A stretch of DNA of 64,000 nucleotides from Iocasia fonsfrigidae (GCF_017751145.1 NZ_CP046640.1:3266137-3330136); one strand, 5' to 3'. Numbered from the stretch's first letter, positions 41,796 through 55,837 are shown. A program made the numbers and translations. The notes: generated by a model from the letters alone, not told the origin.

Positions 41796-42845
41796 CTACA
41801 TTTTTAATCTAGTCTGAATAAGTTCACTACGTTTTATATCCCTTTCCGAAATACTTAGTTCTTTACCATTTATTTTTTGAATATGGGCCGGTCTGGTTAA
41901 GACCATTAATTCACTTAAAACTTTTTTATCAACATTATCTATTATACCCATATCAATACCTAATTTTACATTTGAAATTAATTTCATTGCCTCATCACTG
42001 GAAATCTTATAAGCAAAATTTAAAATACCAAATGACCTTCTAATTCTATCAATCACCTCTGATTCTTTTTCCTGTAAGAGGTACTGACGGGCCTGTTTTT
42101 CTTGACCAATTATCTGTTTACTAACACTATTAAGATTATCAATTATATCCCTTTCAGAGTGGCCTAATGTCACCTGATTTGATATTTGATATATACTACC
42201 ATTAGATTCACTACCTTCACCATATATACCCCTGACTGTTAAACCTAATTTTGAAACAGCCGTTAACATTTTCCCTATATTATTTGTCAGGCTTAAGGCC
42301 GGCAAATGAACCATAACAGAAGCTCTTAAACCAGTTCCAACATTAGTAGGACAACTGGATAAATAACCCCATTTCTCTGAAAAAGCAAAATCCAGTTTCC
42401 TTTCCAACAGGTCATCTAATTCACTGGCCAGTTCCCAGGTTTCGTCTAATTGTAACCCTGGTGTCAACACCTGGATCCTTATATGGTCTTCTTCATTTAT
42501 CATAACACTTATTCTTTCATTATCATCAAGAAATACACCTTTTTCATATCCTTCCCTGGCATGCACAGGGCTAATTAAGTGTTTTTCAACAAGTAAATCC
42601 CTTTCTAATTCTGGCATATCAGCAAGGTTAATATAATGCAGTTTTAACTGTTTCTGGGAGGAAATGGCCTCGATTACCCGCTTACTAACAGATTGTTTCT
42701 CTTCTTTACTTGCCTGATTAGGATATGGCTCATCTTCAATATTCCTGGCCAGGCGTATTCTACTACTTAAAACAATTTCATTATCAGGACCCTCACCAGA
42801 AATCCAGTGTGTTACATTATTATTAATAATATCCTTTAATGACAT
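41796..42845 (-). CDS. mcsB: Protein arginine kinase McsB
   Basis: 349 residues of the phosphagen (guanido) kinase fold. Signatures include IVLSSRIRLARNIEDEPYP, GYLSSCPTNVGTGLRASVMVHLPAL with the reactive cysteine, and RGIYGEGSESNG. It phosphorylates arginines to mark proteins for ClpC. It follows mcsA by two bases in the ctsR operon. Confidence 0.96.
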   Translation of the reverse strand: MSLKDIINNNVTHWISGEGPDNEIVLSSRIRLARNIEDEPYPNQASKEEKQSVSKRVIEAISSQKQLKLHYINLADMPELERDLLVEKHLISPVHAREGYEKGVFLDDNERISVMINEEDHIRIQVLTPGLQLDETWELASELDDLLERKLDFAFSEKWGYLSSCPTNVGTGLRASVMVHLPALSLTNNIGKMLTAVSKLGLTVRGIYGEGSESNGSIYQISNQVTLGHSERDIIDNLNSVSKQIIGQEKQARQYLLQEKESEVIDRIRRSFGILNFAYKISSDEAMKLISNVKLGIDMGIIDNVDKKVLSELMVLTRPAHIQKINGKELSISERDIKRSELIQTRLKM

Positions 42846-42847
42846 CA

Positions 42848-43360
42848 CTACTCACCCCCATCATTATCCTCTAATTCTTTTATCTTATCCCTTATTTCTG
42901 CTGCTTTTTCAAAATTTTCATTTTTGACAGCATCTTTCATCTCGTCCCTTAACTCTTTTATCTGACGTTTTTTCCTTAAATGACCTCCCTTTCTCTGGGG
43001 GACCTTTCCATTATGAACAGTTTCCCCATGTATGCGTTTTAACAAGGGGTTAAGCCTATCATTAAAAGTCTCATAACAATCTGCACAACCAAATAGACCA
43101 TTTTGAGTAAAATCATAATAACTCAAACCACATGTTCCACATTTATCTCCCTGTTTTATACCAGTATTATATGAATTAATTTCTGGATTTAATATACCTG
43201 ACAATAAATTCTGAAAAGAAAAAGGGTCATTTCCAGCAAAGGGAAGTTGCCCCGTCTCCCGGGCACATTCCTCACACAAAAAAACCTCATTTTTTTCACC
43301 ATTAACAATTTTAGTCAAATGAACAGTAGCCTCTTTATTATTACACCGCTGACAAAGCAT
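42848..43360 (-). CDS. mcsA: Protein arginine kinase activator McsA
   Basis: 170 residues from MLCQRCNNKEA. Four CxxC pairs (CQRC, CEEC, CGTC, CADC) form zinc-binding units, and a UVR motif (LRDEMKDAVKNENFEKAAEIRDKIKELE) closes the protein. It activates McsB. The ATG at 43360 follows GAGGAGG. Confidence 0.95.
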   Translation of the reverse strand: MLCQRCNNKEATVHLTKIVNGEKNEVFLCEECARETGQLPFAGNDPFSFQNLLSGILNPEINSYNTGIKQGDKCGTCGLSYYDFTQNGLFGCADCYETFNDRLNPLLKRIHGETVHNGKVPQRKGGHLRKKRQIKELRDEMKDAVKNENFEKAAEIRDKIKELEDNDGGE

Positions 43361-43361
43361 A

Positions 43362-43835
43362 TTATTCCTCCTCACTTTCCATTTTTAGAATCACTTCAAG
43401 CATACCCCTGAACAGCCTTCCCCTGATATAATCCCTATGAGGCAGATTCACTCCTATTAATTTTTTATTAACAGCCGTCTCCATCAAAATTTTTTCACGA
43501 AAAGAGATTACTTCATTTTCAAACAACCTGAAAATCACTGCTTCAGCTTCCCGCTGTGATATTGGACCACCAAAACGGGAAATTATCTTTTTTATCTGTT
43601 CTTTTTCAGAGTCCATCTTCAGGCGAATTATCCGAACATAGCCCCCACCACCACGTTGACTCTCTACTACATAACCCCTTTCCACTGGAAATCTGGTCTG
43701 TAACACATAGTTTATCTGTGATGGGGCACAATTAAACTCATTAGCTAATTGGTTACGTTTAATTTCTACTTCACCCTGGTATTTTTTTATCAGGTTTCTT
43801 AAATACCTCTCTATTTGGTCTGATAAATTAGCCAT
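43362..43835 (-). CDS. ctsR: Class III stress repressor CtsR
   Basis: 157 residues from MANLSDQIERYLRNLIKK. It has a winged helix-turn-helix (EIKRNQLANEFNCAPSQINYVLQTRF) and the glycine loop RGGGGYVRI that senses heat in the Bacillus protein. It represses its own operon at the tandem site 43865-43881. Longer in-frame starts upstream cross that operator and promoter, so 43835, with AGGAGG in front, is the start. Confidence 0.95.
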   Translation of the reverse strand: MANLSDQIERYLRNLIKKYQGEVEIKRNQLANEFNCAPSQINYVLQTRFPVERGYVVESQRGGGGYVRIIRLKMDSEKEQIKKIISRFGGPISQREAEAVIFRLFENEVISFREKILMETAVNKKLIGVNLPHRDYIRGRLFRGMLEVILKMESEEE

Positions 43836-43864
43836 AAGAAAAGCAACCTCCTGCGGATTTTGTC

Positions 43865-43881
43865 TTTGACTTTTTTTGACC
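43865..43881 (-). promoter_or_regulatory. CtsR operator
   Basis: On the minus strand GGTCAAA-AAA-AGTCAAA, two heptads in direct repeat separated by 3 bp, as in the CtsR consensus. It lies 30 bp upstream of the ctsR start and just downstream of a probable promoter, so bound CtsR would block initiation. Confidence 0.9.
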
Positions 43882-43893
43882 TTCCTTATTAAT

Positions 43894-43921
43894 ATCATAC
43901 TATATTTTCTATAAATTGCAA
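43894..43921 (-). promoter_or_regulatory. Probable ctsR operon promoter
   Basis: TTGCAA (43916-43921), 16 bp, TATGAT (43894-43899) on the minus strand. The CtsR operator begins 13 bp downstream of the -10 box. Confidence 0.55.
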
Positions 43922-44034
43922 CTACTAATAGTCCATAATCTACTTTAATTATAACCATTATCACTGTTCTCATTCATTTATCTTTGTTTTTGTCAAGATT
44001 ACTCGTTAATATAATGAAATTGCATTATACTAAA

Positions 44035-44059
44035 AACTCACCCTTTCTAAGGGTGAGTT
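44035..44059 (-). terminator. Terminator after the glycoside-hydrolase-like gene
   Basis: AACTCACCCTT / AAGGGTGAGTT stem with a short loop followed by a T-run on the minus strand. It overlaps the stop codon of the upstream gene and separates it from ctsR. Confidence 0.85.
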
Positions 44060-45180
44060 AACAATGTTTCAATAGTATATTTTGAACTCGGATTCCATAA
44101 CAACCATTCAGTTAAACCAAGTTTTTCTACTGCCTTAATCTGTTCCTGTACATCTTTTAATGAATATTTATACCCTAATGAAAAATCCTGTAACCAGGGT
44201 CTAATAACCACATTACTATTATCTGATATTTTTTCCTGGGCATCAATAAGACTCTTATAGATTATTTGATAAGGCTCTCTATCTGGCACTGGAATCCCAT
44301 AGCTTCCGGCTGAGTAATGAGAAGGATAGACCATCGGAGAAATTATTTGAACAATATTAGATAATTCCTTAAAATTTTGCCCAATACCTAAATCATCATT
44401 AACCGCTGTTGTTAAACCAAAAACATCAATTGAAACCGGGGTATTTAACAAGTCTAACTCATCCCTTACATATTGAGCAAAACTATTTATATACTGACTT
44501 TTGTTTTCTTTATCAACTACTGCCTGATATGGTTTTCTGGCTAAGGCAGGGTATCTAATATAATCAAATTGGATCTCATCAAAGCCAATTTCAACTGCTT
44601 CTCTGGCAAGAGCCAGGTTATAATCCCATATTTCTTTTTGGGAAGGGTCAACCCAGTTATCACTTTTAATAATTGTATTATCACTTTGCTCTAATTTAAG
44701 GGAAAGATCCTTTCTCTTATTTGCCAGCAGGGCATCTTTAAAAACAACTATCCGCCCTATTACATAAATACCCCTACTATGCAATTCATCAATTAAGGCC
44801 TTAATATTTTTAATCTTTCGACGGTTAGCACCAATTTCCTGGGCCAGAGGGACATTAGATTTGTAACTCAAATGACCTAACTGGTCTTTGATGTCAATTA
44901 CCATAGTATTCAATACTGTCTTATCAACTAAATTAATTAAAGCTGAAATTTTCTCTGAACCTGCTACCCAGCCTGTTACATAGATACCTTTCACATAAAA
45001 TTCAGGAAGATATAATTTTTTCTCATCAACAAGCTGATATACTTTGCTATTGTTAGCAGGGGGTCTGTCCAAATTATAATGTAATCTAAAATCAGCTAAA
45101 AGCTGTGTCGGATATAAAAGTAATATTAATAATATAATAACAAAAGTATTTATTAATTTTGTAATATTTTTGATAGTCAT
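44047..45180 (-). CDS. Putative exported glycoside-hydrolase-like protein (DUF4015 type)
   Basis: 377 residues. The first 29 residues look like a signal peptide or membrane anchor (positive start, then FVIILLILLLYPTQLLA). The rest resembles the TIM-barrel DUF4015/GHL family: VKGIYVTGWVAGS, TMVIDIKDQLGHLSY, GFDEIQFDYIRYP and ISPMVYPSHY. The aspartates in DEIQFDYIRYP are likely active-site residues by family analogy. Its substrate is unknown. It stands alone between tRNA-Asn and the ctsR operon. Confidence 0.8.
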   Translation of the reverse strand: MTIKNITKLINTFVIILLILLLYPTQLLADFRLHYNLDRPPANNSKVYQLVDEKKLYLPEFYVKGIYVTGWVAGSEKISALINLVDKTVLNTMVIDIKDQLGHLSYKSNVPLAQEIGANRRKIKNIKALIDELHSRGIYVIGRIVVFKDALLANKRKDLSLKLEQSDNTIIKSDNWVDPSQKEIWDYNLALAREAVEIGFDEIQFDYIRYPALARKPYQAVVDKENKSQYINSFAQYVRDELDLLNTPVSIDVFGLTTAVNDDLGIGQNFKELSNIVQIISPMVYPSHYSAGSYGIPVPDREPYQIIYKSLIDAQEKISDNSNVVIRPWLQDFSLGYKYSLKDVQEQIKAVEKLGLTEWLLWNPSSKYTIETLLTHP

Positions 45181-45389
45181 TTTTTATGTACTGGTATATA
45201 TTCTACCAGATCATATACCTCCTTCAAAATATCTTATCAAAATAATGAATATGTAATACTATATTGATCCTTGTTTCCTATATAATAATTATAACACATA
45301 TCAGCTAGTAATTATATAAATATAGTAAAGTAATAGTAGGTAAAAGCTACCATATTTGCTATCAGGTGAATTTTCTAGACATAAAAAAA

Positions 45390-45465
45390 TGGCTCCCCGA
45401 GCAGGACTCGAACCTGCGACTCGATGGTTAACAGCCATCTGCTCTACCAACTGAGCTATCGGGGA
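45390..45465 (-). tRNA. tRNA-Asn (anticodon GTT)
   Basis: 76 bases with encoded CCA. The acceptor pairs TCCCCGA / TCGGGGA, the D loop is AGCTCAGTTGGTAGAGC, the anticodon loop is CTGTTAA and the T loop is GGTTCGAGTCC. It is the last gene of the rRNA operon, and a T-run follows the CCA end. Confidence 0.97.
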
Positions 45466-45502
45466 ACACATATTAGTAAACGATATATAAATATAAATAA
45501 AA

Positions 45503-45616
45503 TCGGCAGCGACCCACTCTCCCACAAAGTCACCCTTGCAGTACCATAGGCGCTGGAGGACTTAACTGCTGTGTTCGAAATGGAAACAGGTGTTTCCCCT
45601 CCGCAATTGCCACCGA
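45503..45616 (-). rRNA. rrf: 5S ribosomal RNA
   Basis: About 114 bases, from TCGGTGGCAATTGCGG to the complementary end CGCTGCCGA. It contains the conserved CCATTTCGAACACAG loop. It lies about 105 bp after the 23S gene and 37 bp before tRNA-Asn. Confidence 0.95.
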
Positions 45617-45721
45617 AAATTTTATCTGCTTTTTATAATACACCAAATATTATAGCATATCTATCTTAGTTGTCAATAGACTATTCTTTCAAAAATGCAT
45701 ACAGGAAAATAATTTTTAAAG

Positions 45722-48812
<3,091 letters not shown>

Positions 48813-48888
48813 TTTTCTTCTTAGAAAATTGTAGTACCTTCAACATTCCTTTCGGAATCTTTCTGGTACCTTCGTCTTTTCCTGTATG

Positions 48889-48905
48889 CAGTTTTCAAAG
48901 AACAG
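48889..48905 (-). promoter_or_regulatory. BoxA-like antitermination element in the 16S-23S spacer
   Basis: The minus strand reads CTGTTCTTTGAAAACTGC, resembling the boxA sequence of Firmicute rRNA leaders bound by NusB/S10. The spacer (48813-48968) holds no tRNA gene. Confidence 0.5.
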
Positions 48906-48958
48906 TTTAAGGAAACATTTTTAACGTTCCCTCAAAGTTGAACAACAAGCTTGACGCA

Positions 48959-50517
<1,559 letters not shown>

Positions 50518-50615
50518 AATTTTAATAGATTATTTGTGACTCTTTGAATACTTTTGAACTCTTTTGGATACTTGCCTTTTATTTAAAAAAGGCTCGCACT
50601 TGCGTCATTGCTTGT

Positions 50616-50635
50616 TGTTCAATTTTCAAGGAACA
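50616..50635 (-). promoter_or_regulatory. BoxA-like element in the rRNA leader
   Basis: TGTTCCTTGAAAATTGAACA on the minus strand, about 100 bp upstream of 16S and downstream of the last promoter. It is typical of the antitermination site in low-GC Gram-positive rRNA operons. Confidence 0.5.
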
Positions 50636-50681
50636 TTAATTGTTTATCTCACTGACTTTTTATTATCTGTCAGCGAATTAT

Positions 50682-50710
50682 ATCTTATCACTTTTAACCT
50701 CACTTGTCAA
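50682..50710 (-). promoter_or_regulatory. rRNA promoter P4 (closest to 16S)
   Basis: TTGACA (50705-50710), 17 bp, TAAGAT (50682-50687), followed by ATAATT. It is the fourth of four promoters in tandem. Confidence 0.8.
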
Positions 50711-50768
50711 GAAGTTTTATTTTATTTCAAAAATCATTTTCCAAGTGCTGTTAACAGCGACGTTTTAC

Positions 50769-50797
50769 ATCTTATCATCTCTGTCGATTACTGTCAA
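50769..50797 (-). promoter_or_regulatory. rRNA promoter P3
   Basis: TTGACA (50792-50797), 17 bp, TAAGAT (50769-50774). The spacer ends in GAGATGA, similar to the neighbouring promoter. Confidence 0.8.
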
Positions 50798-50878
50798 GTA
50801 GTTTTTTCATAAATAGTCTTTTATCATAATCTACTTATCAGTTCCAACTTTTTACCGCTTTTAGCGGCGACAAGATAT

Positions 50879-50907
50879 ATCTTAACATCTCTATCTCTTC
50901 CTGTCAA
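50879..50907 (-). promoter_or_regulatory. rRNA promoter P2
   Basis: TTGACA (50902-50907), 17 bp, TAAGAT (50879-50884). The downstream ATATCTTGTCGC is nearly repeated after P1. Confidence 0.8.
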
Positions 50908-50962
50908 GGAAATTTTAAAATGACAGCGTTGTCTATCACCATCTTTTGTGACGACAAGATAC

Positions 50963-50991
50963 ATTCTAACATCATCTTGCCAGACTGTCAA
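50963..50991 (-). promoter_or_regulatory. rRNA promoter P1 (farthest upstream)
   Basis: TTGACA (50986-50991), 17 bp, TAGAAT (50963-50968). The following GTATCTTGTCGTC resembles the segment after P2, which suggests that the promoters arose by local duplication. The 512-bp gap between 16S and yjbQ contains these promoters and no supportable gene. Confidence 0.8.
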
Positions 50992-51030
50992 GAACTTTTT
51001 TGGGGATAGCACAAAATAATTTAAAAGACA

Positions 51031-51429
51031 CTAATTAGAAATTATCTTAATGTATAATTTCCTCTTCCTTGGACCATCAAATTCACAAAAATATATCCCC
51101 TGCCAGCGGCCTAATACAAGGGCTCCGTTTTCTATTATTATGGTTTCAGACGATCCTATCAAACTACCTTTTATATGGGCTGCCGAATTACCTTCTAGAT
51201 GGAAATAATCATCGTCAAAGGGAACAATTTCATTTATCTCTTTAGTCATATCCTTTACCACATCTGGGTCCGCATTTTCATTTATTGTCACACCAGCAGT
51301 AGTATGGGGTACGTATATTACTACTATACCATCATTAACTTCATCTTTACTGACAATATCCCTGACTATAGTAGTTATATCGATAAACTCAACCTGGTTT
51401 TTTGTTCTTATTTTTACTTCTTCTATCAA
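51031..51429 (-). CDS. YjbQ/UPF0047 family protein
   Basis: 132 residues. IVIYVPHTTAGVTINENADPDV and HLEGNSAAHIKGSLIGSSE are conserved, with histidines that may bind metal; the end reads LGRWQGIYFCEFDGPRKRKL. The family has been linked to thiamine-phosphate synthase-like activity, but its true role is uncertain. It starts at TTG (51429) after GGGGGAGA. It lies just upstream of the rRNA promoters. Confidence 0.9.
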   Translation of the reverse strand: MIEEVKIRTKNQVEFIDITTIVRDIVSKDEVNDGIVVIYVPHTTAGVTINENADPDVVKDMTKEINEIVPFDDDYFHLEGNSAAHIKGSLIGSSETIIIENGALVLGRWQGIYFCEFDGPRKRKLYIKIISN

Positions 51430-51538
51430 AATAGTCTCCCCCTTTTTTATTCTTATTATTTATTTTCTCATTATTTATTATTAAATAAATTCAACAAATT
51501 TCCTGCATAAGTTATAAAAAAAGAAGATAAACATAAAC

Positions 51539-51584
51539 AAAAAGCATCTATCTGCTTTAATTTTAACACAAATAGATGCTTTTT
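51539..51584 (-). terminator. Terminator after the 2-hydroxyacid dehydrogenase gene
   Basis: AAAAAGCATCTAT / ATAGATGCTTTTT stem with a long loop of about 20 bases, starting 13 bp after the stop, followed by T-rich sequence. It probably ends the TRAP/dehydrogenase transcript. Confidence 0.85.
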
Positions 51585-51596
51585 TTATTTAATTAT

Positions 51597-52577
51597 TTAT
51601 TTGAATACTTCTTTATTAATTATATTGGACATATCTTGACCTTTTAACCCAGCCAACAGGTTTTCAACTGCCATCTCAGCCATTTTAGTCCTCGTTTCAA
51701 TACTGGCACTCGCTATGTGTGGTGCCAGTGTCACATTATCCAGTTCTGTTAGTCCAGAAGCAAGTTCAGGTTCCTCCTCATATACATCTAAACCGGCACC
51801 TGCTATTTCGCCATTTTTTAAGGCTTCCATCAAGGCTTTTTCATCAACAATTGGACCTCGCGCTGTATTGATTAAATAAGCAGTCTTTTTCATTAATTTT
51901 AATTCTTTTTCACCTATTAGGTGTTCTGTCTCTGGAATCAGTGGTACATGAAGACTCACAAAATCTGCTTCTTCTAAAAGGGTATCTATTTCCTTGTATT
52001 TTATACCCCATTTTTTTTCTTCTTCAGAGGTTCTTCTATAGGCATCATAATATATAACATTCATATTAAAGCCCCTGGCCCTTTTAGCAAAAGACTGTCC
52101 AATACGCCCCATACCAATTACACCTAGAGTCTTGCCATATATATCTCCACCAAGAAACATCATCGGCCCCCAGCCTTTATATTTACCGGCACGGGTAAAA
52201 CGGTCTGCTTCTACCACCCTGCGGGCTGTTACCATTAATAATGTCCAGGCAAAATCAGCTGTTGTATCTGTTAAAACACCTGGTGTGTTTGATACTGGGA
52301 TACCCCTCTCTGTACAAGCCTTAATATCAATATTATTATAGCCTACTGCATAATTAGCAATAACTTTAAGAGCTGGATTAACATCCAGTAAATCCTCATC
52401 AATAGTGTCAGTTAATAGACATAAGAGTCCATCAATACCCTTAACTGCCTCAGCTAATTCTTCTTTAGTTAAGACCCTATCATATGGATTCACTTCCATC
52501 TCACATTCAGCACTAATCATATCAAGGGCTTTCTGCGGCAACCTTCTTGTAACATAGACCTTTGGTTTACTCATCAT
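51597..52577 (-). CDS. D-2-hydroxyacid dehydrogenase (glyoxylate/hydroxypyruvate reductase type)
   Basis: 326 residues. The NAD(P)-binding GMGRIGQSFAKRARGF (GxGxxG) is near residue 153-158. The catalytic arginine is in NTARGPIVDE, the glutamate in EEEPE and the histidine in LAPHIASAS. This profile fits GyaR/GhrB-type reductases that convert glyoxylate or hydroxypyruvate to glycolate or glycerate. Its nearness to a glycerate kinase and the TRAP genes suggests a role in sugar-acid breakdown; the exact substrate is open. Confidence 0.88.
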   Translation of the reverse strand: MMSKPKVYVTRRLPQKALDMISAECEMEVNPYDRVLTKEELAEAVKGIDGLLCLLTDTIDEDLLDVNPALKVIANYAVGYNNIDIKACTERGIPVSNTPGVLTDTTADFAWTLLMVTARRVVEADRFTRAGKYKGWGPMMFLGGDIYGKTLGVIGMGRIGQSFAKRARGFNMNVIYYDAYRRTSEEEKKWGIKYKEIDTLLEEADFVSLHVPLIPETEHLIGEKELKLMKKTAYLINTARGPIVDEKALMEALKNGEIAGAGLDVYEEEPELASGLTELDNVTLAPHIASASIETRTKMAEMAVENLLAGLKGQDMSNIINKEVFK

Positions 52578-52743
52578 TATTCCCTCCTAAATTTAAGGAT
52601 TCTTTTTTGTTCTTGAATATTAACCACAATTATATTTGTTTATTTATTCTTTATATATGTTGTTTTAGTAAACGCCCTTAATTAACTTAGCATAATTAAC
52701 TATATGCCAGCATCTTTCTACCACAAAAAATAAAATTCTTATG

Positions 52744-54015
52744 TTAAGAAAATAGATTTGGAATAAAAACTGAAATCTCAGGTATTAATATTAATAATAT
52801 TAATACTAATACTAAACTAATAATATAAGGAATAAGGGCTTTACTTTGTTGTACTATTGATGTATTAGATATTTCAGAGGCAACAAACAAACACGCTCCT
52901 ACTGGTGGAGTAACTAAACCAATTGCTAAAGCAACTACTGTAATTAAACCAAAATGGATTGGATCAACTCCTAAATTCTGGATAGCTGGAAACAAAACTG
53001 GAACTAAGAGAATAATATTTGCTGTTAAATCCATTAAAGTTCCTGCTACTATATAAAATATAGATACTAATACTAAAACCACTGTGCGATTCAAAGCCAA
53101 TGTAGTAAGAAAGTTGGCAATTTGCACTGGAATTCTTTCACGCGTAATAATCCAACTAAAGAGGAAAGCAGCTACTAACATTAACATTACAACAGCAGTA
53201 GTATAAGCAGATTCTAGAATAATTCTAGGTAAATCTTTAATTTTAATTGTGCGATAGACAAACAAACTAATAATGAGAGAATATATCACTGCAATAACTG
53301 CCGCTTCTGTCGGTGTAAATACACCTGAAAAAATACCGCCTACAATTATCAAGGGCATAATAAGAGCTAAAATACTTTCCTTGAAATTAACTAATATATT
53401 TTTTATACTTAACGACTTTCCTGAAGGATACCCACGTTTTTTAGATATTACATAACTAGCTATCATCATAATAACCCCAACAAGAATCCCAGGAATTAAA
53501 CCACCCATAAACATCTTTCCAACTGAAACACCAGTTACAACTCCATATACAACCATTGGAATACTAGGAGGAATAATAACACCGATAACAGAAGAAGCTG
53601 CTGTGACAGCCCCAGAAAAATCAGCATCATATTCACGCTCAACCATAGGAGGAATAAGTACAGAACCCACAGCAGAAGTATCTGCTACAGCAGCTCCTGT
53701 AATACCTGCAAAGAACATGCTAGTAACTATATTCACCTGAGCCAAACCTCCTGTTATAAATCCTACTAATGAATCCGCAAAATTAATAAGCTTTTTAGAA
53801 ATCTCGCCATCTTTCATTATATTACCCGCTAATATAAAGAATGGTATTGCAAGCAATAAAAAAGAATCAGCAGCAGTAACCATACGCTGTATAACTACAT
53901 TTAATGGAAAACCTCCAAAATATAAAGCAACACATGATGAAATTGCTAAACTAAATGCTATTGGTACATTAAGAAAAATTAATATTACAAAACTTACAAA
54001 TAAAGGAAGTGTCAT
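52744..54015 (-). CDS. dctM: TRAP transporter large permease (DctM)
   Basis: 423 residues with about 12 hydrophobic segments. MVTAADSFLLLAIPFFILAGNIM and SVIGVIIPPSIPMVVYGVVTGVSVGKMFMGG are typical of DctM. It forms the sodium-driven transport channel with DctQ and a periplasmic-type binding protein. It follows dctQ by 40 bp. Confidence 0.95.
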   Translation of the reverse strand: MTLPLFVSFVILIFLNVPIAFSLAISSCVALYFGGFPLNVVIQRMVTAADSFLLLAIPFFILAGNIMKDGEISKKLINFADSLVGFITGGLAQVNIVTSMFFAGITGAAVADTSAVGSVLIPPMVEREYDADFSGAVTAASSVIGVIIPPSIPMVVYGVVTGVSVGKMFMGGLIPGILVGVIMMIASYVISKKRGYPSGKSLSIKNILVNFKESILALIMPLIIVGGIFSGVFTPTEAAVIAVIYSLIISLFVYRTIKIKDLPRIILESAYTTAVVMLMLVAAFLFSWIITRERIPVQIANFLTTLALNRTVVLVLVSIFYIVAGTLMDLTANIILLVPVLFPAIQNLGVDPIHFGLITVVALAIGLVTPPVGACLFVASEISNTSIVQQSKALIPYIISLVLVLILLILIPEISVFIPNLFS

Positions 54016-54055
54016 TATTAACTCCTTTCTTCAATACAAATAGATTCATTTCAGA

Positions 54056-54619
54056 TCAATTAACTTTATCATTTGTTTTAATTTCCTTATATGTTGTCTC
54101 AAAAGAAATTCGCTCAGGATTAATCCAACCTAATAAAATTTCTCCTATTACAAGGATTGAAAACACAGGAAAAGAAGCATAAATATATTTCATTGATAAT
54201 CCTAATGAAGGAGAAGTTTGACAAAATGTCATATCCAGGAAATCAGGTGTTATCTTTAAAACAAATAACAAAAATACTAAAATAATCAATTCGCCTACAC
54301 GCAAAATAACTTTTTGAACTGATTCTGACAATGCAATCACTAAAACATCTAACCCCAAATGTCCTCTCTTTTTAAAGACAAACCAGGCAGCAAGAAATGT
54401 AATCCAAACAAATAAATAACGTGATAATTCTGAAGCCCAAGTAATTGGATTGTTCAATACATATCGATAGAACACCTTAACAAAAGTCATTACTACTAAA
54501 AAACTCATCAATAAAATAATTAATCCTTCAAAAAAACTACTAATCCATCCCCAAAATGTTTCTAATACCCAAATAATAGGATGCTTTTCTTTTAATAATT
54601 CGTTAGATTTTTTAAGCAT
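54056..54619 (-). CDS. dctQ: TRAP transporter small permease (DctQ)
   Basis: 187 residues from MLKKSNELLK with four membrane segments. The motif RYVLNNPITWASELSRYLFVWITFLAAWFVFKKRGHLGLDV is a DctQ signature. A longer in-frame reading starts at 54694, but GGGGGTG precedes 54619. Confidence 0.93.
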   Translation of the reverse strand: MLKKSNELLKEKHPIIWVLETFWGWISSFFEGLIILLMSFLVVMTFVKVFYRYVLNNPITWASELSRYLFVWITFLAAWFVFKKRGHLGLDVLVIALSESVQKVILRVGELIILVFLLFVLKITPDFLDMTFCQTSPSLGLSMKYIYASFPVFSILVIGEILLGWINPERISFETTYKEIKTNDKVN

Positions 54620-54732
54620 ATAAACACCCCCTAATTTCATCTTAAAAAAGAACAAATAATTACTACCACTTGATAAATTATTTTTAAATATCAAGTGGTA
54701 GTTTTATTTACTAACTAGAGAATAATCACAAA

Positions 54733-55726
54733 TCAGAAATCAATTGCTTTCTTACCACCTGCTGTAACAATTCTGTTAATTAATTCCTCACCGAATTTAT
54801 CTGCATATTTCTTATATACAGGTTCTACTGCTTGCTGAAATGGTGCTTTATCAACAGTTAAAACCTTCATTCCTTTTTCTTCAAGTAATTTTTTCTGACT
54901 AACTTCAATTTCTATACTCTTACTACGTTGATAAACAGTTACCTCTTTAATCGTATTTATTAATATTTTTCGTAAATCTTCAGGTAATTTATTTAAACTT
55001 ACTTGACTGACAAGAACTACATGAGGACTGTAAAGGTGTCCTGTCTCCATAGTATAACCTTGAACTTCAAATAGATTGTTGGTATAAATTACAGTAATTG
55101 GGTTCTCCTGAGCATCAATTACCCCCTGGTTTAAACTAGTATATACTTCGCCCCATACCATAGGGATTGGACTAGCCCCCATCTCTTTAAAAGCATTCAT
55201 ATGAACCTTGTTTTCCATAGTACGTATCTTTAAACCTTCTAAATCTTCTGGTTTATTAATAGCCTTATTAGCTGTCAAATGTCGCCACCCATTTTCCCAG
55301 AATGCTGCTCCATAAATACCTTTTTCTGAAAACTTATCTAGTAATTCTTCCCCAATTGGTCCATCTAAGACACCATAGGCATGAATATTATTTTTAAATA
55401 GAAAAGGTAAATCTACTACCCCGATTTCTGGCACAAACCCTCCTAAAGGCCCAGTAGACACTGATGTGATATCTATAGTACCCATCTGCAACCCTTCAAC
55501 CATTTCTCTTTCTTCACCTAATTGTCGGTTAGGATATATCAATCTTCAGCCGACCATCTGAACGTTCTTCTACTAGCTCTTTTACCCTTAGAGCCCCAAA
55601 ATGTGTTGGATGACTACTCATAACTCCATGACCAAAAGATAAAGTATATATTTCTGCAGCATATCCAACACTAGCAAAAGCAAAAATTAATAAACCCAAT
55701 ATTATTAACAAATTGAATTTTCTCAT
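54733..55726 (-). pseudogene. dctP: TRAP solute-binding protein (DctP) gene with a frameshift
   Basis: The first 65 codons (55529-55726) encode a signal peptide and EIYTLSFGHGVMSSHPTHFGALRVKELVEERSDGRLKIDI, then reach a stop. The remaining part, in the next frame from about 55542 to 54733, begins YPNRQLGEEREMVEGLQMG and runs to the normal DctP end. The break lies in a short TA tract (55534-55539). Losing one TA from GATATATATCC would give exactly what is seen. It could be a true mutation, a reversible slippage switch, or a sequencing error. Confidence 0.85.
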
Positions 55727-55837
55727 TTTTTACCACACCTTTTTTTAGATTTTAGTTAATCCAAAATTGACTAAGACAATACTACTTTATGTGTTATACT
55801 TTAATACCCTTAATATCACCTCCAAGACTTAGTAACA

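Noticed and set aside
45301-45525. A 74-codon frame across tRNA-Asn
   Set aside because: It overlaps the tRNA and the end of 5S; no protein similarity.
50824-51012. A 62-codon frame upstream of the rRNA operon
   Set aside because: It runs through two duplicated rRNA promoters; its internal repetition comes from the promoter cassettes.
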